Below, piece by piece: positions 43,452 through 52,779 of a DNA stretch of 64,000 nucleotides. Each line of letters opens with the position of its first letter. Positions within the stretch are counted from its first letter, which is position 1. The position numbers and the translations under genes were made by a program. The notes under the pieces were generated by a model. The model had not been told where the DNA came from. It saw only the letters and a program-made list of their open reading frames with translations, and made no database searches. Origin of the DNA: CAJCIS01 sp965276755 (GTDB taxonomy: Bacteria; Pseudomonadota; Alphaproteobacteria; Acetobacterales; Acetobacteraceae); the NCBI GenBank assembly GCA_965276755.1, contig OZ255625.1, forward strand, positions 1,488,001 to 1,552,000. Direction: 5' to 3'.

Positions 43452-44678
43452 ATGACCGCAGGCACCATCTTCGCCGGCGCCGGTTACGCCGCCGGCGAGT
43501 GCGCCATCAAGCTCCGCGGCGCCGGCTACCCCCACCCGATCACCATGATCGGCACCGAGCCCCACCTTCCCTACCAGCGCCCGCCGCTCTCCAAAACCCA
43601 CCTCGCCGGCACCACCACGGCCGAAGCGCTGCTGCTGCGCCCCGATACCGCCTACGCCCGCGCCAAAATCGCCTTCATCGGCGCCACCACCGTGGAGGCC
43701 ATCGACCGTGCCGCGCAAACCATCCGCCTGTCGGACGGCGCCACCATGGCCTACGCCCACCTGGTGCTCGCAACAGGCGGCCACGCCCGCCGCCTGACCT
43801 GCCCCGGCGCCGATCTGGATGGCGTGCTCGCCCTGCGCACGCTGGATGACGTGGCCGCGATCCGCGCCCACCTGCACCCCGGCCGAACGCTGGTCATCAT
43901 CGGCGGCGGCTATATCGGCCTGGAAGTCGCGGCCGTTGCGGTCAAGCACGGCCTGTCCGTGACCATCATCGAGGCCGCGCCCCGCGTCCTGGCGCGCGTC
44001 GCCGGCGCGGAGATCTCCGCCTTCTACGAGAACGCCCACCGCCAGGCCGGCGTGACCATCATCACCGGCGCCGCATTGACGGAATTGACTCCCGCTGCGG
44101 CCGCACCCGGGCACGTCGACGGCGTGGCCCTGGCCGACGGGCGCCACCTGGAAGCCGACTTCGTCCTGGTCGGCATCGGCCTGATCCCCAACGACGACCT
44201 GGCGCGGCGGGCCGGCCTGCACGTGCAAAACGGCATCTGGGTGGACGAGTACTGCCGCACGCAAGACCCCGCGATCCTGGCCATAGGCGACTGCGCCAAC
44301 CACCCCAGTGCCTTCCTCGGCCGCCGCGTGCGCCTGGAATCGATCCCCAACGCGCTCGAACAGGCGCGTGTGGCCGCCGACACCATCATGGGCAAGCTGG
44401 TGCCCTACGCCGCCGTGCCGTGGTTCTGGTCGGACCAGTACGACCTCAAGCTGCAAGCGGTGGGTCTGGCGGACGGCCATGACCAGGTCGTGCTGCGCGG
44501 CGACATGGCCGCGCGCAGCTTTCTCGTCTTTTATCTGCGCGCTGGCGTGCTGATCGCAGCGGACGCGGTCAACAAGCCAGGCGAGTTCATGCTGGCAAAG
44601 CGTTTGGTTGCCGCGGGCACGCGGCTCGATACGGCGGCGCTAACAGACGCTGCACGGCCGCTTAAGGAGTTGCTGTAG
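43452..44678 (+). CDS. FAD-dependent NAD(P)H oxidoreductase (ferredoxin/rubredoxin reductase type)
   Basis: 408 residues. The N-terminal FAD motif is AGAGYAAGECAIKLR, followed by LPYQRPPLSK. NADH motif VIIGGGYIGLEVAAVAVKHG lies near residue 155, then the second FAD motif CRTQDPAILAIGDCANHP and a C-terminal reductase domain (VPWFWSDQYDLKLQAVGL). This layout is that of class A ferredoxin reductases serving P450 or Rieske oxygenases. The partner ferredoxin is not in the neighbourhood. The first motif has GAGYAAG where GxGxxG would be expected with Gly in place three; it still fits. Confidence 0.92.
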   Translation: MTAGTIFAGAGYAAGECAIKLRGAGYPHPITMIGTEPHLPYQRPPLSKTHLAGTTTAEALLLRPDTAYARAKIAFIGATTVEAIDRAAQTIRLSDGATMAYAHLVLATGGHARRLTCPGADLDGVLALRTLDDVAAIRAHLHPGRTLVIIGGGYIGLEVAAVAVKHGLSVTIIEAAPRVLARVAGAEISAFYENAHRQAGVTIITGAALTELTPAAAAPGHVDGVALADGRHLEADFVLVGIGLIPNDDLARRAGLHVQNGIWVDEYCRTQDPAILAIGDCANHPSAFLGRRVRLESIPNALEQARVAADTIMGKLVPYAAVPWFWSDQYDLKLQAVGLADGHDQVVLRGDMAARSFLVFYLRAGVLIAADAVNKPGEFMLAKRLVAAGTRLDTAALTDAARPLKELL

Positions 44679-44685
44679 AAGATAA

Positions 44686-44767
44686 GGCCAGGGCTCTGCC
44701 CTGGACCCCGTCACGCGACAGCGTGCTGCGCACGACGGGGCCGGCGGCCCCAGACCCCCATTTTTTC
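44686..44767. repeat. Family B dyad repeat (B2)
   Basis: ccagggctctgccctgg hairpin, then accccgtcacgcgacagcgt, then ggccggcggccccagacccc and a T-run. Follows the reductase stop, so possibly its terminator. Confidence 0.8.
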
Positions 44768-44831
44768 AGGCGTGCCCTTGCCCCACCGCGCGCCGCCGCT
44801 ATGGTCCGCGCCGTTCAACACAGGCGACCAC

Positions 44832-45524
44832 GTGCCCGATATTTTCGACGAAGTCAGTGAAGACCTGCGCGCCGAACGCGCCCGCGCCCTGCTGCGCCGC
44901 TACGGCTTCGTGCTCGTCGGCCTGATGCTGCTCACGCTCGCCGCCGTCGGCCTCTATGACTACGAACAGCGCCAGACCGCCAGCGCCAGCAACGCCACCG
45001 CCGAGCGCTTCATCGACGCCGCAGACGCCGCCGCGCGCCAGGCCGAGAACGGCCGACCCGCCCCGCTTGCGCTGACCAATTCCCTGGCCGACATCGCAGC
45101 CAACGGCCCCGGCCGCTACCCCGTCCTGGCGAGCCTGCAACTGGCGGCGCTGGATTGGGACGCCGGCCGGCATGACGCGGCCATCGCGACCTGGAACCGG
45201 CTGGCCAGTGACAGCGCAACGCCGCCCCTGCTGCGCCAGCTCGCCACACTGACCAGCGTGCAGCACCAGGTCGATACCGGCGACGCAAAGACGCTCAAGG
45301 CCCACTTGGCGCCGCTGATCACCCCCACCAGCCAATGGCGCCCGCTCGCCGAACAGGTTACCGCCTTGCTCGACATCCGCCTGGGGCGCATGCCGGAGGC
45401 CCGCGCCATCATGAAAAGCCTGACCACCGACCCGCAGGCGCCCCAAGGCGTGCGCCAGATGGCCGAGGATCTATTGATGACGATGGATAACCCGCAGGAC
45501 GCCGGAGCCGCGCCGCACGGATGA
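44832..45524 (+). CDS. YfgM/TPR-like inner-membrane protein
   Basis: 230 residues from GTG 44832 (VPDIFDEVSEDLRAERARAL). One membrane helix (RRYGFVLVGLMLLTLAAVGL, residues ~24-43) is followed by a periplasmic helical TPR-like domain (YPVLASLQLAALDWDAGRHD). The pattern and position directly before bamB and der match the YfgM-like (DUF2133) proteins that work with SecYEG chaperones in E. coli. Stop overlaps the bamB start (ATGA). Confidence 0.85.
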   Translation: MPDIFDEVSEDLRAERARALLRRYGFVLVGLMLLTLAAVGLYDYEQRQTASASNATAERFIDAADAAARQAENGRPAPLALTNSLADIAANGPGRYPVLASLQLAALDWDAGRHDAAIATWNRLASDSATPPLLRQLATLTSVQHQVDTGDAKTLKAHLAPLITPTSQWRPLAEQVTALLDIRLGRMPEARAIMKSLTTDPQAPQGVRQMAEDLLMTMDNPQDAGAAPHG

Positions 45525-46849
45525 ACGAGACGATGAAACGACCTGTCCATATCGGCCGCCGCTCCGCCCTGCTGATGCCGCTTGCACTCGGCGGCTGTGG
45601 CATGTTCGACTTCCTGACAGATGATGCCAAGCCGCCGATCCATGGCAATCGCGAGCCCATCCTTTCGCCCGCCCGCGGCCTGCAGGTCGATGCGGTGGAA
45701 CAGGTCGAATCCCCGCCCGTGGTCACCAACGCCGAATGGGCCCAGCCCGACCTCGGCCCAACCCACGCAGGCGGCAATTTCGCCGGCGGCCTGACCCGCG
45801 CCTGGCGCCGCAATATCGGCGCCGGCGGCGACTACCGCGCGCGCTTCACCGCCCAGCCCATCATCGCAGCCGGCCGCGTCTATACGATGGACACCGATGG
45901 CCGCATTCGCGCTTTCGACCTGGCCCGCGGCACGCCGATATGGGATACGCCCACCAAGCCGAAGAAGAACCGCAGCACCAATCTCGGCGGCGGAATCACC
46001 TTCGCAGACGGCCGCCTCTACGCCGCCACCGGCCGCGCTGAGCTCATGGCGCTGAACGCCGACACGGGCGCCATCCTGTGGCGCAAGCCAATCTCCGCAC
46101 CCGCCCGCAGCGCGCCCACGGTCGTCGGCAACACGCTCTATTTCTGTACGCTGGACCAGAACCTGGTTGCCATGACCACCGCCGGCGCGCCGGTCTGGAC
46201 CTACGCGGCCGCACGTGCCGATACCGGCGTGCTGGCCCAGGCCTCGCCAGCCTACGCGGACGGACTGGTCGTCGCGGGGTTTGAATCGGGCGACCTGGCC
46301 GCCGTGCATGCCGATACCGGCAGCATCGCCTGGTCGGACAATCTCGGCACTTTGAAGGGCAGCGCCAGCTTGCTGGAATTTTCCACCGTGCGCGGCGCGC
46401 CGGTGCTGGATGGCGGCATCTGCTACGCCATCGGCCTCGGGGGGTTAATGGCGGCGCTGGATCTGCGCTCCGGCCGGCGCGTGTGGGAACGCGATATCGC
46501 CGGCGGCAACACGCCTTGGCTCGCCGGGGCGACGCTGTTCATCGTGACGGCCGATCAGCAGGCCGCCGCCATATCGAAGGAAGACGGCACGGTGCACTGG
46601 GTCACCGAACTGCCGCGCTTTACCAACCCCAAACGCACCAAGGGGCTGATTTCGTGGACAGGCACGCCCATGGTCGGCGGCAAGCTGGTGAGCGTGAGCA
46701 CGAACGCCCACATGGCGATCCTGGATCCGACCGACGGCAAGCTGGTGTCCAATACCGAAATGGACGAAGCGGCAGCGCTGCAGCCGGTTGTCGCGGCCGG
46801 GGTCATGCTGGTGCTGTCGGACGATGCGACGTTGACGGCTTATAAGTAA
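45521..46849 (+). CDS. bamB: Outer-membrane assembly lipoprotein BamB (PQQ-type propeller)
   Basis: 442 residues, eight-bladed beta-propeller lipoprotein of the BAM complex that folds outer-membrane proteins. Lipobox LALGGC with Cys at 26 after a twin-arginine-like IGRRSALLMPLA; PQQ-repeat blades such as GRIRAFDLARGTPIWDT, LMALNADTGAILWRK, MAALDLRSGRRVWERDIAGG, AAAISKEDGTVHWVTEL. Coupled to the YfgM-like gene; family B repeats separate it from der. Confidence 0.92.
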   Translation: MNETMKRPVHIGRRSALLMPLALGGCGMFDFLTDDAKPPIHGNREPILSPARGLQVDAVEQVESPPVVTNAEWAQPDLGPTHAGGNFAGGLTRAWRRNIGAGGDYRARFTAQPIIAAGRVYTMDTDGRIRAFDLARGTPIWDTPTKPKKNRSTNLGGGITFADGRLYAATGRAELMALNADTGAILWRKPISAPARSAPTVVGNTLYFCTLDQNLVAMTTAGAPVWTYAAARADTGVLAQASPAYADGLVVAGFESGDLAAVHADTGSIAWSDNLGTLKGSASLLEFSTVRGAPVLDGGICYAIGLGGLMAALDLRSGRRVWERDIAGGNTPWLAGATLFIVTADQQAAAISKEDGTVHWVTELPRFTNPKRTKGLISWTGTPMVGGKLVSVSTNAHMAILDPTDGKLVSNTEMDEAAALQPVVAAGVMLVLSDDATLTAYK

Positions 46850-46852
46850 GTT

Positions 46853-47037
46853 AAGGCCAGGGCTCTGCCCTGGACCCGCTGGGGCCTGAGGCCCCAGACC
46901 CCCATTTGTTAGGTGTAGGAGGGGGGGGCCAACACGCGCGTTGTCACATCACGTGCGGCCCCCTCCTACACCTAACAAATAGGTTCTAAGGACTTGTCCT
47001 TAGCGGGGTCCAGGGGCAGAGCCCCTGGCCTTCCTTA
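46853..47037. repeat. Family B dyad repeat, composite copy with long inverted repeat (B3)
   Basis: Outer pair ccagggctctgccctgg and ccaggggcagagcccctgg; inner pair tttgttaggtgtaggagggg (from 46905) and cccctcctacacctaacaaa (to 46979), nearly perfect over ~24 bp around a 26-nt loop with an extended G-run. Lies between bamB and der. Confidence 0.88.
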
Positions 47038-47053
47038 CTTACAGGCCGCCAAC

Positions 47054-48394
47054 ATGCACCCGACCGTCGTCATCGCCGGCCGACCGAACGTCGGCAAATC
47101 CACGCTGTTCAACCGGCTTGTCGGCAGGCGGCAGGCTATTGTCAGCGATGTGCCCGGCGTCACGCGTGACAGCAAGGACGCGCAGGCGCAGTTGCGCGGC
47201 CGCATGGTGCGGCTTGTCGATACGGCGGGGCTGGAGGAGAGCGCGCCCGATACGCTCTATGCCCGCATGCGCGCGAGCAGCGAGGCGGCTGTGGCCGGCG
47301 CGGATCTTGTTGTGTTCGTCGTTGATGCGCGCAGCGGGATTACGCCCGCCGACAAGCATTTCGCCGCCTGGCTGCGGCGGCAGAATTGCCCCGTGCTGGT
47401 GGTGGCCAACAAGGCCGAGGGCCGCGGCGGGGCGAATGCGGCGATGGAGGCGTTCTCGCTTGGGCTTGGCGAACCGCTGGCGGTTTCGGCTGAGCATGGC
47501 GAGGGCATTGCCGATCTGATGACGGAAATTGCCGACCGTATTCCGCCCGAAGGTGGTGACGCTTTGGATGAGGCGGATCGTCCATTGAAATTGGCCATTG
47601 TCGGGCGGCCGAATGCGGGCAAATCGACGTTGATCAATCGCCTGTTGGGGCAGGAGCGCATGATCACCGGGCCAGAGCCCGGGCTGACGCGCGATGCCGT
47701 GTCGGCGATCTTGCAGGATAGCGCGGGCGCCATTGAATTGGTCGATACCGCGGGCCTGCGCAAGCGCGCGCGGATCGAGGCGGAATTGGAGAAGATGTCT
47801 GTCTCCGCCAGCATCGAGGCGTTGAAGATGGCCGAGGTGGTGGCGCTGACCGTGGATGCGACCGAGGGTTTGCACGAACAGGATTTGCAGATCGGCCGGC
47901 TGATCGAGCGCGAGGGCCGCGCCTGCGTGCTGGTGCTGAACAAGTGGGATGCGGTGCCTGAGCGCCAGCGCCAGCGCCAGGCGATCTCGGACCGGCTTGA
48001 GACGTCACTGACACAGATGCGCGGCATTCCCGTTGTGACGATTTCGGCGCTGACCGGTGCAGGTGTCGACAAATTCCTGCCCGCGGTGCGCGAAGCCTAT
48101 CGCGTGTGGAACGAACGCGTTTCCACGGGCGCGCTGAACCGCTGGTTCGAGGGTGCGCTGGAACGCCATCAGCCCCCGATGGTGGAAGGCCGGCGCCTGA
48201 AATTGCGCTACATGACGCAGGCCAAGGCGCGCCCGCCCACCTTTTTGGTCTTCGGCACACGCGCCGAACAGATGCCGCAGGAATACCAGCGTTATCTGGT
48301 CAACGGCTTGCGCGAGCATTTCAAGATGCCCGGCACCCCGATCCGCCTGCAACTACGCGGCACGAAGAACCCGTATGCGGAGGATGGATCATGA
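47054..48394 (+). CDS. der: Ribosome-associated GTPase Der (EngA)
   Basis: 446 residues, essential double-GTPase for 50S maturation. G domain 1: P-loop GRPNVGKSTLFNRLVG (from residue 8), DTAGLEE, NKAEG. G domain 2: GRPNAGKSTLINRLLG (~residue 184), DTAGLRKRARIE, NKWD. C-terminal KH-like domain ends RLQLRGTKNPYAED. ATG 47054 begins MHPTVVIAGRPN; the upstream frame from 46994 translates family B repeat. Stop overlaps the hydrolase start. Confidence 0.97.
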   Translation: MHPTVVIAGRPNVGKSTLFNRLVGRRQAIVSDVPGVTRDSKDAQAQLRGRMVRLVDTAGLEESAPDTLYARMRASSEAAVAGADLVVFVVDARSGITPADKHFAAWLRRQNCPVLVVANKAEGRGGANAAMEAFSLGLGEPLAVSAEHGEGIADLMTEIADRIPPEGGDALDEADRPLKLAIVGRPNAGKSTLINRLLGQERMITGPEPGLTRDAVSAILQDSAGAIELVDTAGLRKRARIEAELEKMSVSASIEALKMAEVVALTVDATEGLHEQDLQIGRLIEREGRACVLVLNKWDAVPERQRQRQAISDRLETSLTQMRGIPVVTISALTGAGVDKFLPAVREAYRVWNERVSTGALNRWFEGALERHQPPMVEGRRLKLRYMTQAKARPPTFLVFGTRAEQMPQEYQRYLVNGLREHFKMPGTPIRLQLRGTKNPYAEDGS

Positions 48395-49254
48395 CGCAGT
48401 TCATCGAGGCCAATGGCCTGCGCTTTGCCTACGACGAGGCGGGTAGCGGTCCCGATATTGCGCTCTGCCTGCACGGATTTCCCGAAAGCCGCTTTTCCTG
48501 GCGCTACCAGTTGCCTGTGCTGGCCGATGCTGGCTGGCATGCGGTGGCGCCTGACATGCGCGGCTATGGGCAAACGTCTCGTCCCCCCGCGCGCGCCGAT
48601 TATCGCATGGCGCATCTGATCGAGGATGCGGCCGCCTTGTTCGACGCTTTCGGCGCGCGGCGTCGCCTGCTGGTGGCCCATGATTGGGGCGCGCTGATCG
48701 CGTGGAGTTTCGCCATTGCGCACACGCGTCCGCTGGACGGGCTGATCATCATGAACGTGCCGCATCCTGCCGTGTTCCAGCGCGTGCTGCGCACATCGCT
48801 GGCACAGCTCGGCCGGTCGTGGTACGTGTTCTTCTTCCAGTTGCCATTTCTGCCCGAAGCGATGCTGCGTGCCCGCGGCGCGCGCGCTGTGGGTGAAGCG
48901 TTCCGCGGCATGGCTGTGAACAAGGCCGCGTTTCCGGACGACGTGCTTGCGCATTATCGCGACAACGCCAGCAAGCCCGGGGCGCTCACGGCCATGATCA
49001 ATTATTATCGCGCCAATTTCCTCACCCTCGCCTCGCCTCCGGACAAGACGCCGATCGAGGTGCCGGTGCTGATGGTCTGGGGTGAGCAGGACACGGCTTT
49101 GGGCCTGGAATTGACCGAGGGCTACGAACCCTACGTGCATGACTTCACGCTGCAGCGTTTGCCCGGCGTGTCGCACTGGGTGCAGCAGGAGGCACCGGAG
49201 CAGGTCAATGCACGGATAATAGAATGGCTAAACGAGAAAAACCTGCGCTTGTAG
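48391..49254 (+). CDS. Alpha/beta hydrolase, epoxide hydrolase-like
   Basis: 287 residues. Oxyanion motif HGFPESRFSWRYQ (~28), DMRGYGQTSRP, nucleophile Asp in VAHDWGALIAWSFA (~98), and His in PGVSHWVQQEAPEQV. Asp rather than Ser as nucleophile with the HGFPES motif is the epoxide hydrolase/haloalkane dehalogenase arrangement. LVVHIMN-type cap tyrosines cannot be assigned firmly. Starts within the der stop (ATGA), so co-translated with der. Confidence 0.88.
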   Translation: MTQFIEANGLRFAYDEAGSGPDIALCLHGFPESRFSWRYQLPVLADAGWHAVAPDMRGYGQTSRPPARADYRMAHLIEDAAALFDAFGARRRLLVAHDWGALIAWSFAIAHTRPLDGLIIMNVPHPAVFQRVLRTSLAQLGRSWYVFFFQLPFLPEAMLRARGARAVGEAFRGMAVNKAAFPDDVLAHYRDNASKPGALTAMINYYRANFLTLASPPDKTPIEVPVLMVWGEQDTALGLELTEGYEPYVHDFTLQRLPGVSHWVQQEAPEQVNARIIEWLNEKNLRL

Positions 49255-49272
49255 AGCATTTTCGCATTCCGA

Positions 49273-49926
49273 TCAGCCGGCCGGTGGCTTGCCGGCGTTA
49301 ACCGCCAATTGCGCGTCAAAAGCCCGCTTGTAGGCGGGCCGCGCTTCACCGCGGGCGACGTAGGCGGCAAGGTTCGGGTAGTCGTTCAGAATTCCCGATA
49401 TTTTCAATCTGAGCAGCACCGACACCATCATCAAATCGCCCGCGCTGAACGGACCATCGAGCCAATCGGCCTCACCCAGGCGAGCGGAAAGCTGGCCCAG
49501 CCGATCACGCACGCGATCCCGCACGAGCGGCATGCGTTGCGCGGACCACGGCATCTCGCCCTCCACTATCCTGGCGATTGAGAGTTCAAGGATCGGCGGC
49601 TCGACCGTGTTGAGTGCCGCAAACATCCACGTGATCGCGCGCGCCCGGGCATTGGCATCGCCCGGCAACAGGCCTGCATGGCGCTCGGCGATATGGAACA
49701 CGATCGACCCTGTCTCGAACAAAGCGAGATCGCCTTCTTCGTAGGTCGGGATCTGGCCGAATGGATGAAGGGCGAGATGCGCGGGTTGCTTCATCGCAGT
49801 AAATGAAACGAGGCGAACCTCGTAGGGTTGACCCACTTCTTCCAGCGCCCAGCGAACCCGCGTATCACGCGCCAGTCCTCGGCCACCATCGGGTGAGCGT
49901 GTGAAGGCCGTAATTGTTATAGTCAT
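49273..49926 (-). CDS. Glutathione S-transferase family protein
   Basis: 217 residues. Thioredoxin-fold N-domain (TITITAFTRSPDGGRGLARD, VRWALEEVGQPYEVR, HPFGQIPTYEEGDLALFETG with the cis-Pro and the Glu-Thr/Ser pair that bind glutathione). Helical C-domain with DWLDGPFSAGDLMMVSVLLR. Catalytic Ser/Cys near residue 9 is not obvious. ATG 49926 chosen; the frame to 49998 translates repeat A11. Confidence 0.9.
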   Translation of the reverse strand: MTITITAFTRSPDGGRGLARDTRVRWALEEVGQPYEVRLVSFTAMKQPAHLALHPFGQIPTYEEGDLALFETGSIVFHIAERHAGLLPGDANARARAITWMFAALNTVEPPILELSIARIVEGEMPWSAQRMPLVRDRVRDRLGQLSARLGEADWLDGPFSAGDLMMVSVLLRLKISGILNDYPNLAAYVARGEARPAYKRAFDAQLAVNAGKPPAG

Positions 49927-49948
49927 CGTTGAGCGCCTCTTTGGGTAA

Positions 49949-49998
49949 AGAAAGGCTGGAGGAGCAGTTGCCTGCCCCCCCAGACCCCCCGTCTTCAT
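49949..49998. repeat. Family A dyad repeat, single unit (A11)
   Basis: gaaaggctggaggagcagtt then gcccccccagaccccccgtc; overlaps the stop codon of the SDR gene upstream on the minus strand. Confidence 0.8.
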
Positions 49999-50762
49999 TG
50001 AGGGCGAGTTCCCGGCGAGCCCGCACTTCCGGTCAACAACCCGCCATCGATCGTCAATTCCGCGCCCGTCATATATCGCGCCTCATCGGATGCCAGCAGC
50101 ACCGCCAATGCCGCCACTTCCTCCACCCGCCCAAATCGCCGCAGCGGCGTGTCGGCAACAAACTGCGCCATGCGCGCTTCCAGCGCCGCACCCGCGAGCC
50201 CCGCCAGCATCGGCTCCCACATGGGCGTCAAGATCGCCGCGGGCGAAATTGCGTTGCAACTGATCGCCAGCCCCTGCTCGGCGCAATAGAGCGCCACGCT
50301 CTTGGTGTGATTGCGAATGGCCGCCTTCGACGACGCATACGCCGCAGCACCGGGAATACCCACGACGCCCGAGCGCGAGGCGATATTGATGATCGCCCCG
50401 CGCCCGGCCGCCCGCATGGCGCGAATGCCATATTTGCAGCCCAGGAAAATCCCATCGCAATTCGTGCGGTGCACCGCCCGCCAATCCTCCAATGCCGCAT
50501 GTTCGGGATCATGCGCGCACAGACCGCCCTCAAAACCCGTAATCCCCGCATTGTTCACCAGCACATCGAATGGCCCCAGCGAGCCCGTCACACGCTGCCA
50601 ATCCGCTTCCTCGCGCACATCGAGCGTCACCAGCCCCTCGCCGGCCACAATATCGGTCGCGCAGACCTGCGCGCCTTCGGCCGCGAAGACCCGCGCAATT
50701 GCCGCGCCGATGCCGCGTGCGGCGCCCGTGATCAGCGCGGTGTTCCCCAACAGCCGCGACAT
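49995..50762 (-). CDS. SDR family oxidoreductase
   Basis: 255 residues, classical SDR: ALITGAARGIGAAIARVFAA, NNAGITGFEGG, IINIASRSGVVG with catalytic Ser, and AYASSKAAIRNHTKSVALYC with Tyr-x3-Lys; ITDGGLLTGS-type ending (AELTIDGGLLTGSAG). Resembles 3-oxoacyl-ACP reductase-like enzymes; substrate unknown. ATG 50762 starts MSRLLGNTALITGA. The stop lies in the border of repeat A11. Divergent from the methyltransferase gene by 49 bp. Confidence 0.9.
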   Translation of the reverse strand: MSRLLGNTALITGAARGIGAAIARVFAAEGAQVCATDIVAGEGLVTLDVREEADWQRVTGSLGPFDVLVNNAGITGFEGGLCAHDPEHAALEDWRAVHRTNCDGIFLGCKYGIRAMRAAGRGAIINIASRSGVVGIPGAAAYASSKAAIRNHTKSVALYCAEQGLAISCNAISPAAILTPMWEPMLAGLAGAALEARMAQFVADTPLRRFGRVEEVAALAVLLASDEARYMTGAELTIDGGLLTGSAGSPGTRPQ

Positions 50763-50811
50763 GACTTTTACCCTTCTTGCCCGCACCCGCCCGCGTACCG
50801 ATACTGTGCGC

Positions 50812-51585
50812 ATGAGCACGCCACAAGACGATGGCAGCGCCGGCGACGTAAACTACGGCGCCATCGGCCGCACCTACGCCGCTCACCGGCAGCCCGAGCC
50901 GGCCATTGCCGCGCTGATCGAGCGTCATCTCGGCGCCGCGGCCACCGTGCTGAACGTCGGCGCCGGCGCGGGCTCCTACGAACCATCCGGCCGCACACTC
51001 ACCGCCATCGAACCATCCGCTTCTATGCGCGCCCAGCGCCCGTCCGCGCGGCCACGCGCCATTGCCGCGCGCGCCGAAGCCCTGCCTTTTGCGAACGCCG
51101 CTTTCGACGCGGCAATGGCAACATTCACAATCCACCAGTGGCAGGACCTGGCCGCGGGCCTGGCGGAAATGCGCCGCGTTACACGTGGCCCGATCGTTAT
51201 CCTGACGTGCGACCCGTCGACCGTGCAGGATTTCTGGCTGAACGATTACGCGCCAGCCGTTCTTGCCGCCGAGGCCAGGCGGTACCCACGCTTTGACGAT
51301 ATCGCAGCGGCACTCGGCGGCGCTGTCGTGCACGTGCCGGTTCCCATTCCGCTGCACTGTCGTGACGGCTTCAACGAAGCCTATTACGGCCGCCCCGAAC
51401 GCCTGCTCGACCCCGATGCACGCCTGGCGTGCTCGGCCTGGAGCTTCGTCGAACCCGCGCTTGCTGACGCTTATGTGGAGAGGCTGCGCACTGACCTGCA
51501 CAGTGGCGCCTGGGATTTGCGCCATGAGCATTTGCGCAGGCAAGCGTCATATGACGGCTCACTTAGGCTGCTTGTTGCGACGTGA
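50812..51585 (+). CDS. Class I SAM-dependent methyltransferase
   Basis: 257 residues. SAM-binding motif I VLNVGAGAGSYEP (~residue 43), acidic residue in TAIEPSASM, motif IV-like FDAAMATFTIHQWQDLAAGL with LAEMRRVTRGPIVIL. UbiE/Methyltransf_11 group. Small-molecule substrate unknown. Divergently arranged with the SDR gene. Confidence 0.88.
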   Translation: MSTPQDDGSAGDVNYGAIGRTYAAHRQPEPAIAALIERHLGAAATVLNVGAGAGSYEPSGRTLTAIEPSASMRAQRPSARPRAIAARAEALPFANAAFDAAMATFTIHQWQDLAAGLAEMRRVTRGPIVILTCDPSTVQDFWLNDYAPAVLAAEARRYPRFDDIAAALGGAVVHVPVPIPLHCRDGFNEAYYGRPERLLDPDARLACSAWSFVEPALADAYVERLRTDLHSGAWDLRHEHLRRQASYDGSLRLLVAT

Positions 51586-51600
51586 TGGAAGGCAAGCAAA

Positions 51601-51744
51601 AGATTGGGGGAGATGTGCCATCCCCCCCAAACCCCCCGTCTTCATTTAGGACGAGGTTTTAAACAAAAGACGGGGTTTGAGGGCTTGAGCGGATAAAGTC
51701 GGCGCATGCGCCGACCCGCCCAAGGCACATCTCCCCAATCTTCA
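51601..51744. repeat. Family A paired unit with palindrome-bearing half (A12)
   Basis: Left half is standard (attgggggagatgtgccatc, arm ccaaaccccccgtc), apex tttaggacgaggttttaaa, and the right half carries the insert cttgagcggataaagtcggc with the 18-bp palindrome gtcggcgcatgcgccgac. Between two convergent genes. Confidence 0.9.
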
Positions 51745-52779
51745 ACTTCCCTGCGCCAGCCGATGAAACGCCTCAATCTCCGCTTCGCCAGTACTAAACG
51801 CGCACACGAACCGCACCACGGGCAGCGCCACCCCCGGCACATCAATCCACCTGTAGAACCGTGCGCCACCGGCCTGCAACGCCTCGATCAGCGCATGCGG
51901 CATGGCCGCGAAAATCTCATTGGCCTGCACATCGCCAATCACGGACACGCCAGCAATCCCCCGCAACACGCCCGCAAGCGACTGCGCCCGCGCGTTCGCC
52001 GCCGCGGCATTCCGCAGCCACAAATCTCCCTCAAGATACGCATCCAGTTGCGCTGAGAGAAACCGCATCTTCGACCATAATTGTCCCGCGCGCTTGCGCC
52101 GCCGCTCAAAACCCTCGGCCAATGCAGGGTCGAAGAACACCACCGCTTCGGCCGCCAGTGCGCCATTCTTCGTCGCACCAAACGACAGCACATCCACCCC
52201 CGCCTGCCAGGTGCATGCAGCCGCCGCGCACCCAAGATGCGCGAGCGCATTTGCGAACCGCGCCCCATCCATGTGCAGTCGCAATCCGTGCCGCTTGCAC
52301 ACCGCCGAAATTGCCGCGATCTGCGCGGGCGAATAAACGCATCCCCATTCGGTTGCCTGCGTAATGCTGGCGGCCTCGGGCATCACATGATGCACGCCGC
52401 CATCCGCCGCACGCGCCATCACCCCGTCGATCTGCGCGGGCGTAATGCGCCCATCCGCGCTTGGCAGCGTAATCAGCTTTGCGCCGCCCGTGTAGAATTC
52501 CGGCGCGCCGCATTCATCGGTGGAAATATGCGCCTCCTCCGCGCAGATCACCGCGCCGAACGGCCGCACGATCGTCGCCAGCGCCAGGCAATTCGCCGCC
52601 GTGCCGGTCGCGACCGGATAGGACGCCACCGGCCGCTCGAACACCGCATCCATGCGCGCACGCACACGCTCGGTAATCGCATCCGCGCCATAGGACGCCA
52701 CCGTCCCCTCATTGGCCGCAAGCAGCGCGCGCAAAATCTCCTGGCTGGCCGGTGCCGTATTGTCGCTGGCGAAATTCAA
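51742..52779 (-). CDS. Threonine aldolase-like PLP lyase
   Basis: 345 residues, fold-type I PLP enzyme of the beta-eliminating lyase group. N-terminal NFASDNTAPASQEILRALLA (family FRSDTVT/ASDN), AEEAHISTDECGAPEFYTGG, DGARFANALAHLGC, and the PLP lysine in VLSFGATKNGALAAEAVVFF. Cleaves threonine to glycine and acetaldehyde, or a related beta-hydroxy amino acid. TTG at 52779 overlaps the dapB stop (TTGA) and fits the conserved start; the frame to 52845 overlaps dapB by 70 bp. Confidence 0.87.
   Translation of the reverse strand: MNFASDNTAPASQEILRALLAANEGTVASYGADAITERVRARMDAVFERPVASYPVATGTAANCLALATIVRPFGAVICAEEAHISTDECGAPEFYTGGAKLITLPSADGRITPAQIDGVMARAADGGVHHVMPEAASITQATEWGCVYSPAQIAAISAVCKRHGLRLHMDGARFANALAHLGCAAAACTWQAGVDVLSFGATKNGALAAEAVVFFDPALAEGFERRRKRAGQLWSKMRFLSAQLDAYLEGDLWLRNAAAANARAQSLAGVLRGIAGVSVIGDVQANEIFAAMPHALIEALQAGGARFYRWIDVPGVALPVVRFVCAFSTGEAEIEAFHRLAQGS

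Noticed and set aside
43443..44480. 345-codon minus-strand ORF
   Set aside because: Antisense to the FAD-dependent oxidoreductase; Gly/Val/Asp-rich shadow composition.
49929..51296. 455-codon plus-strand ORF
   Set aside because: Begins in repeat A11 and runs antisense to the SDR gene, then out of frame through the methyltransferase; Arg/His-rich shadow.
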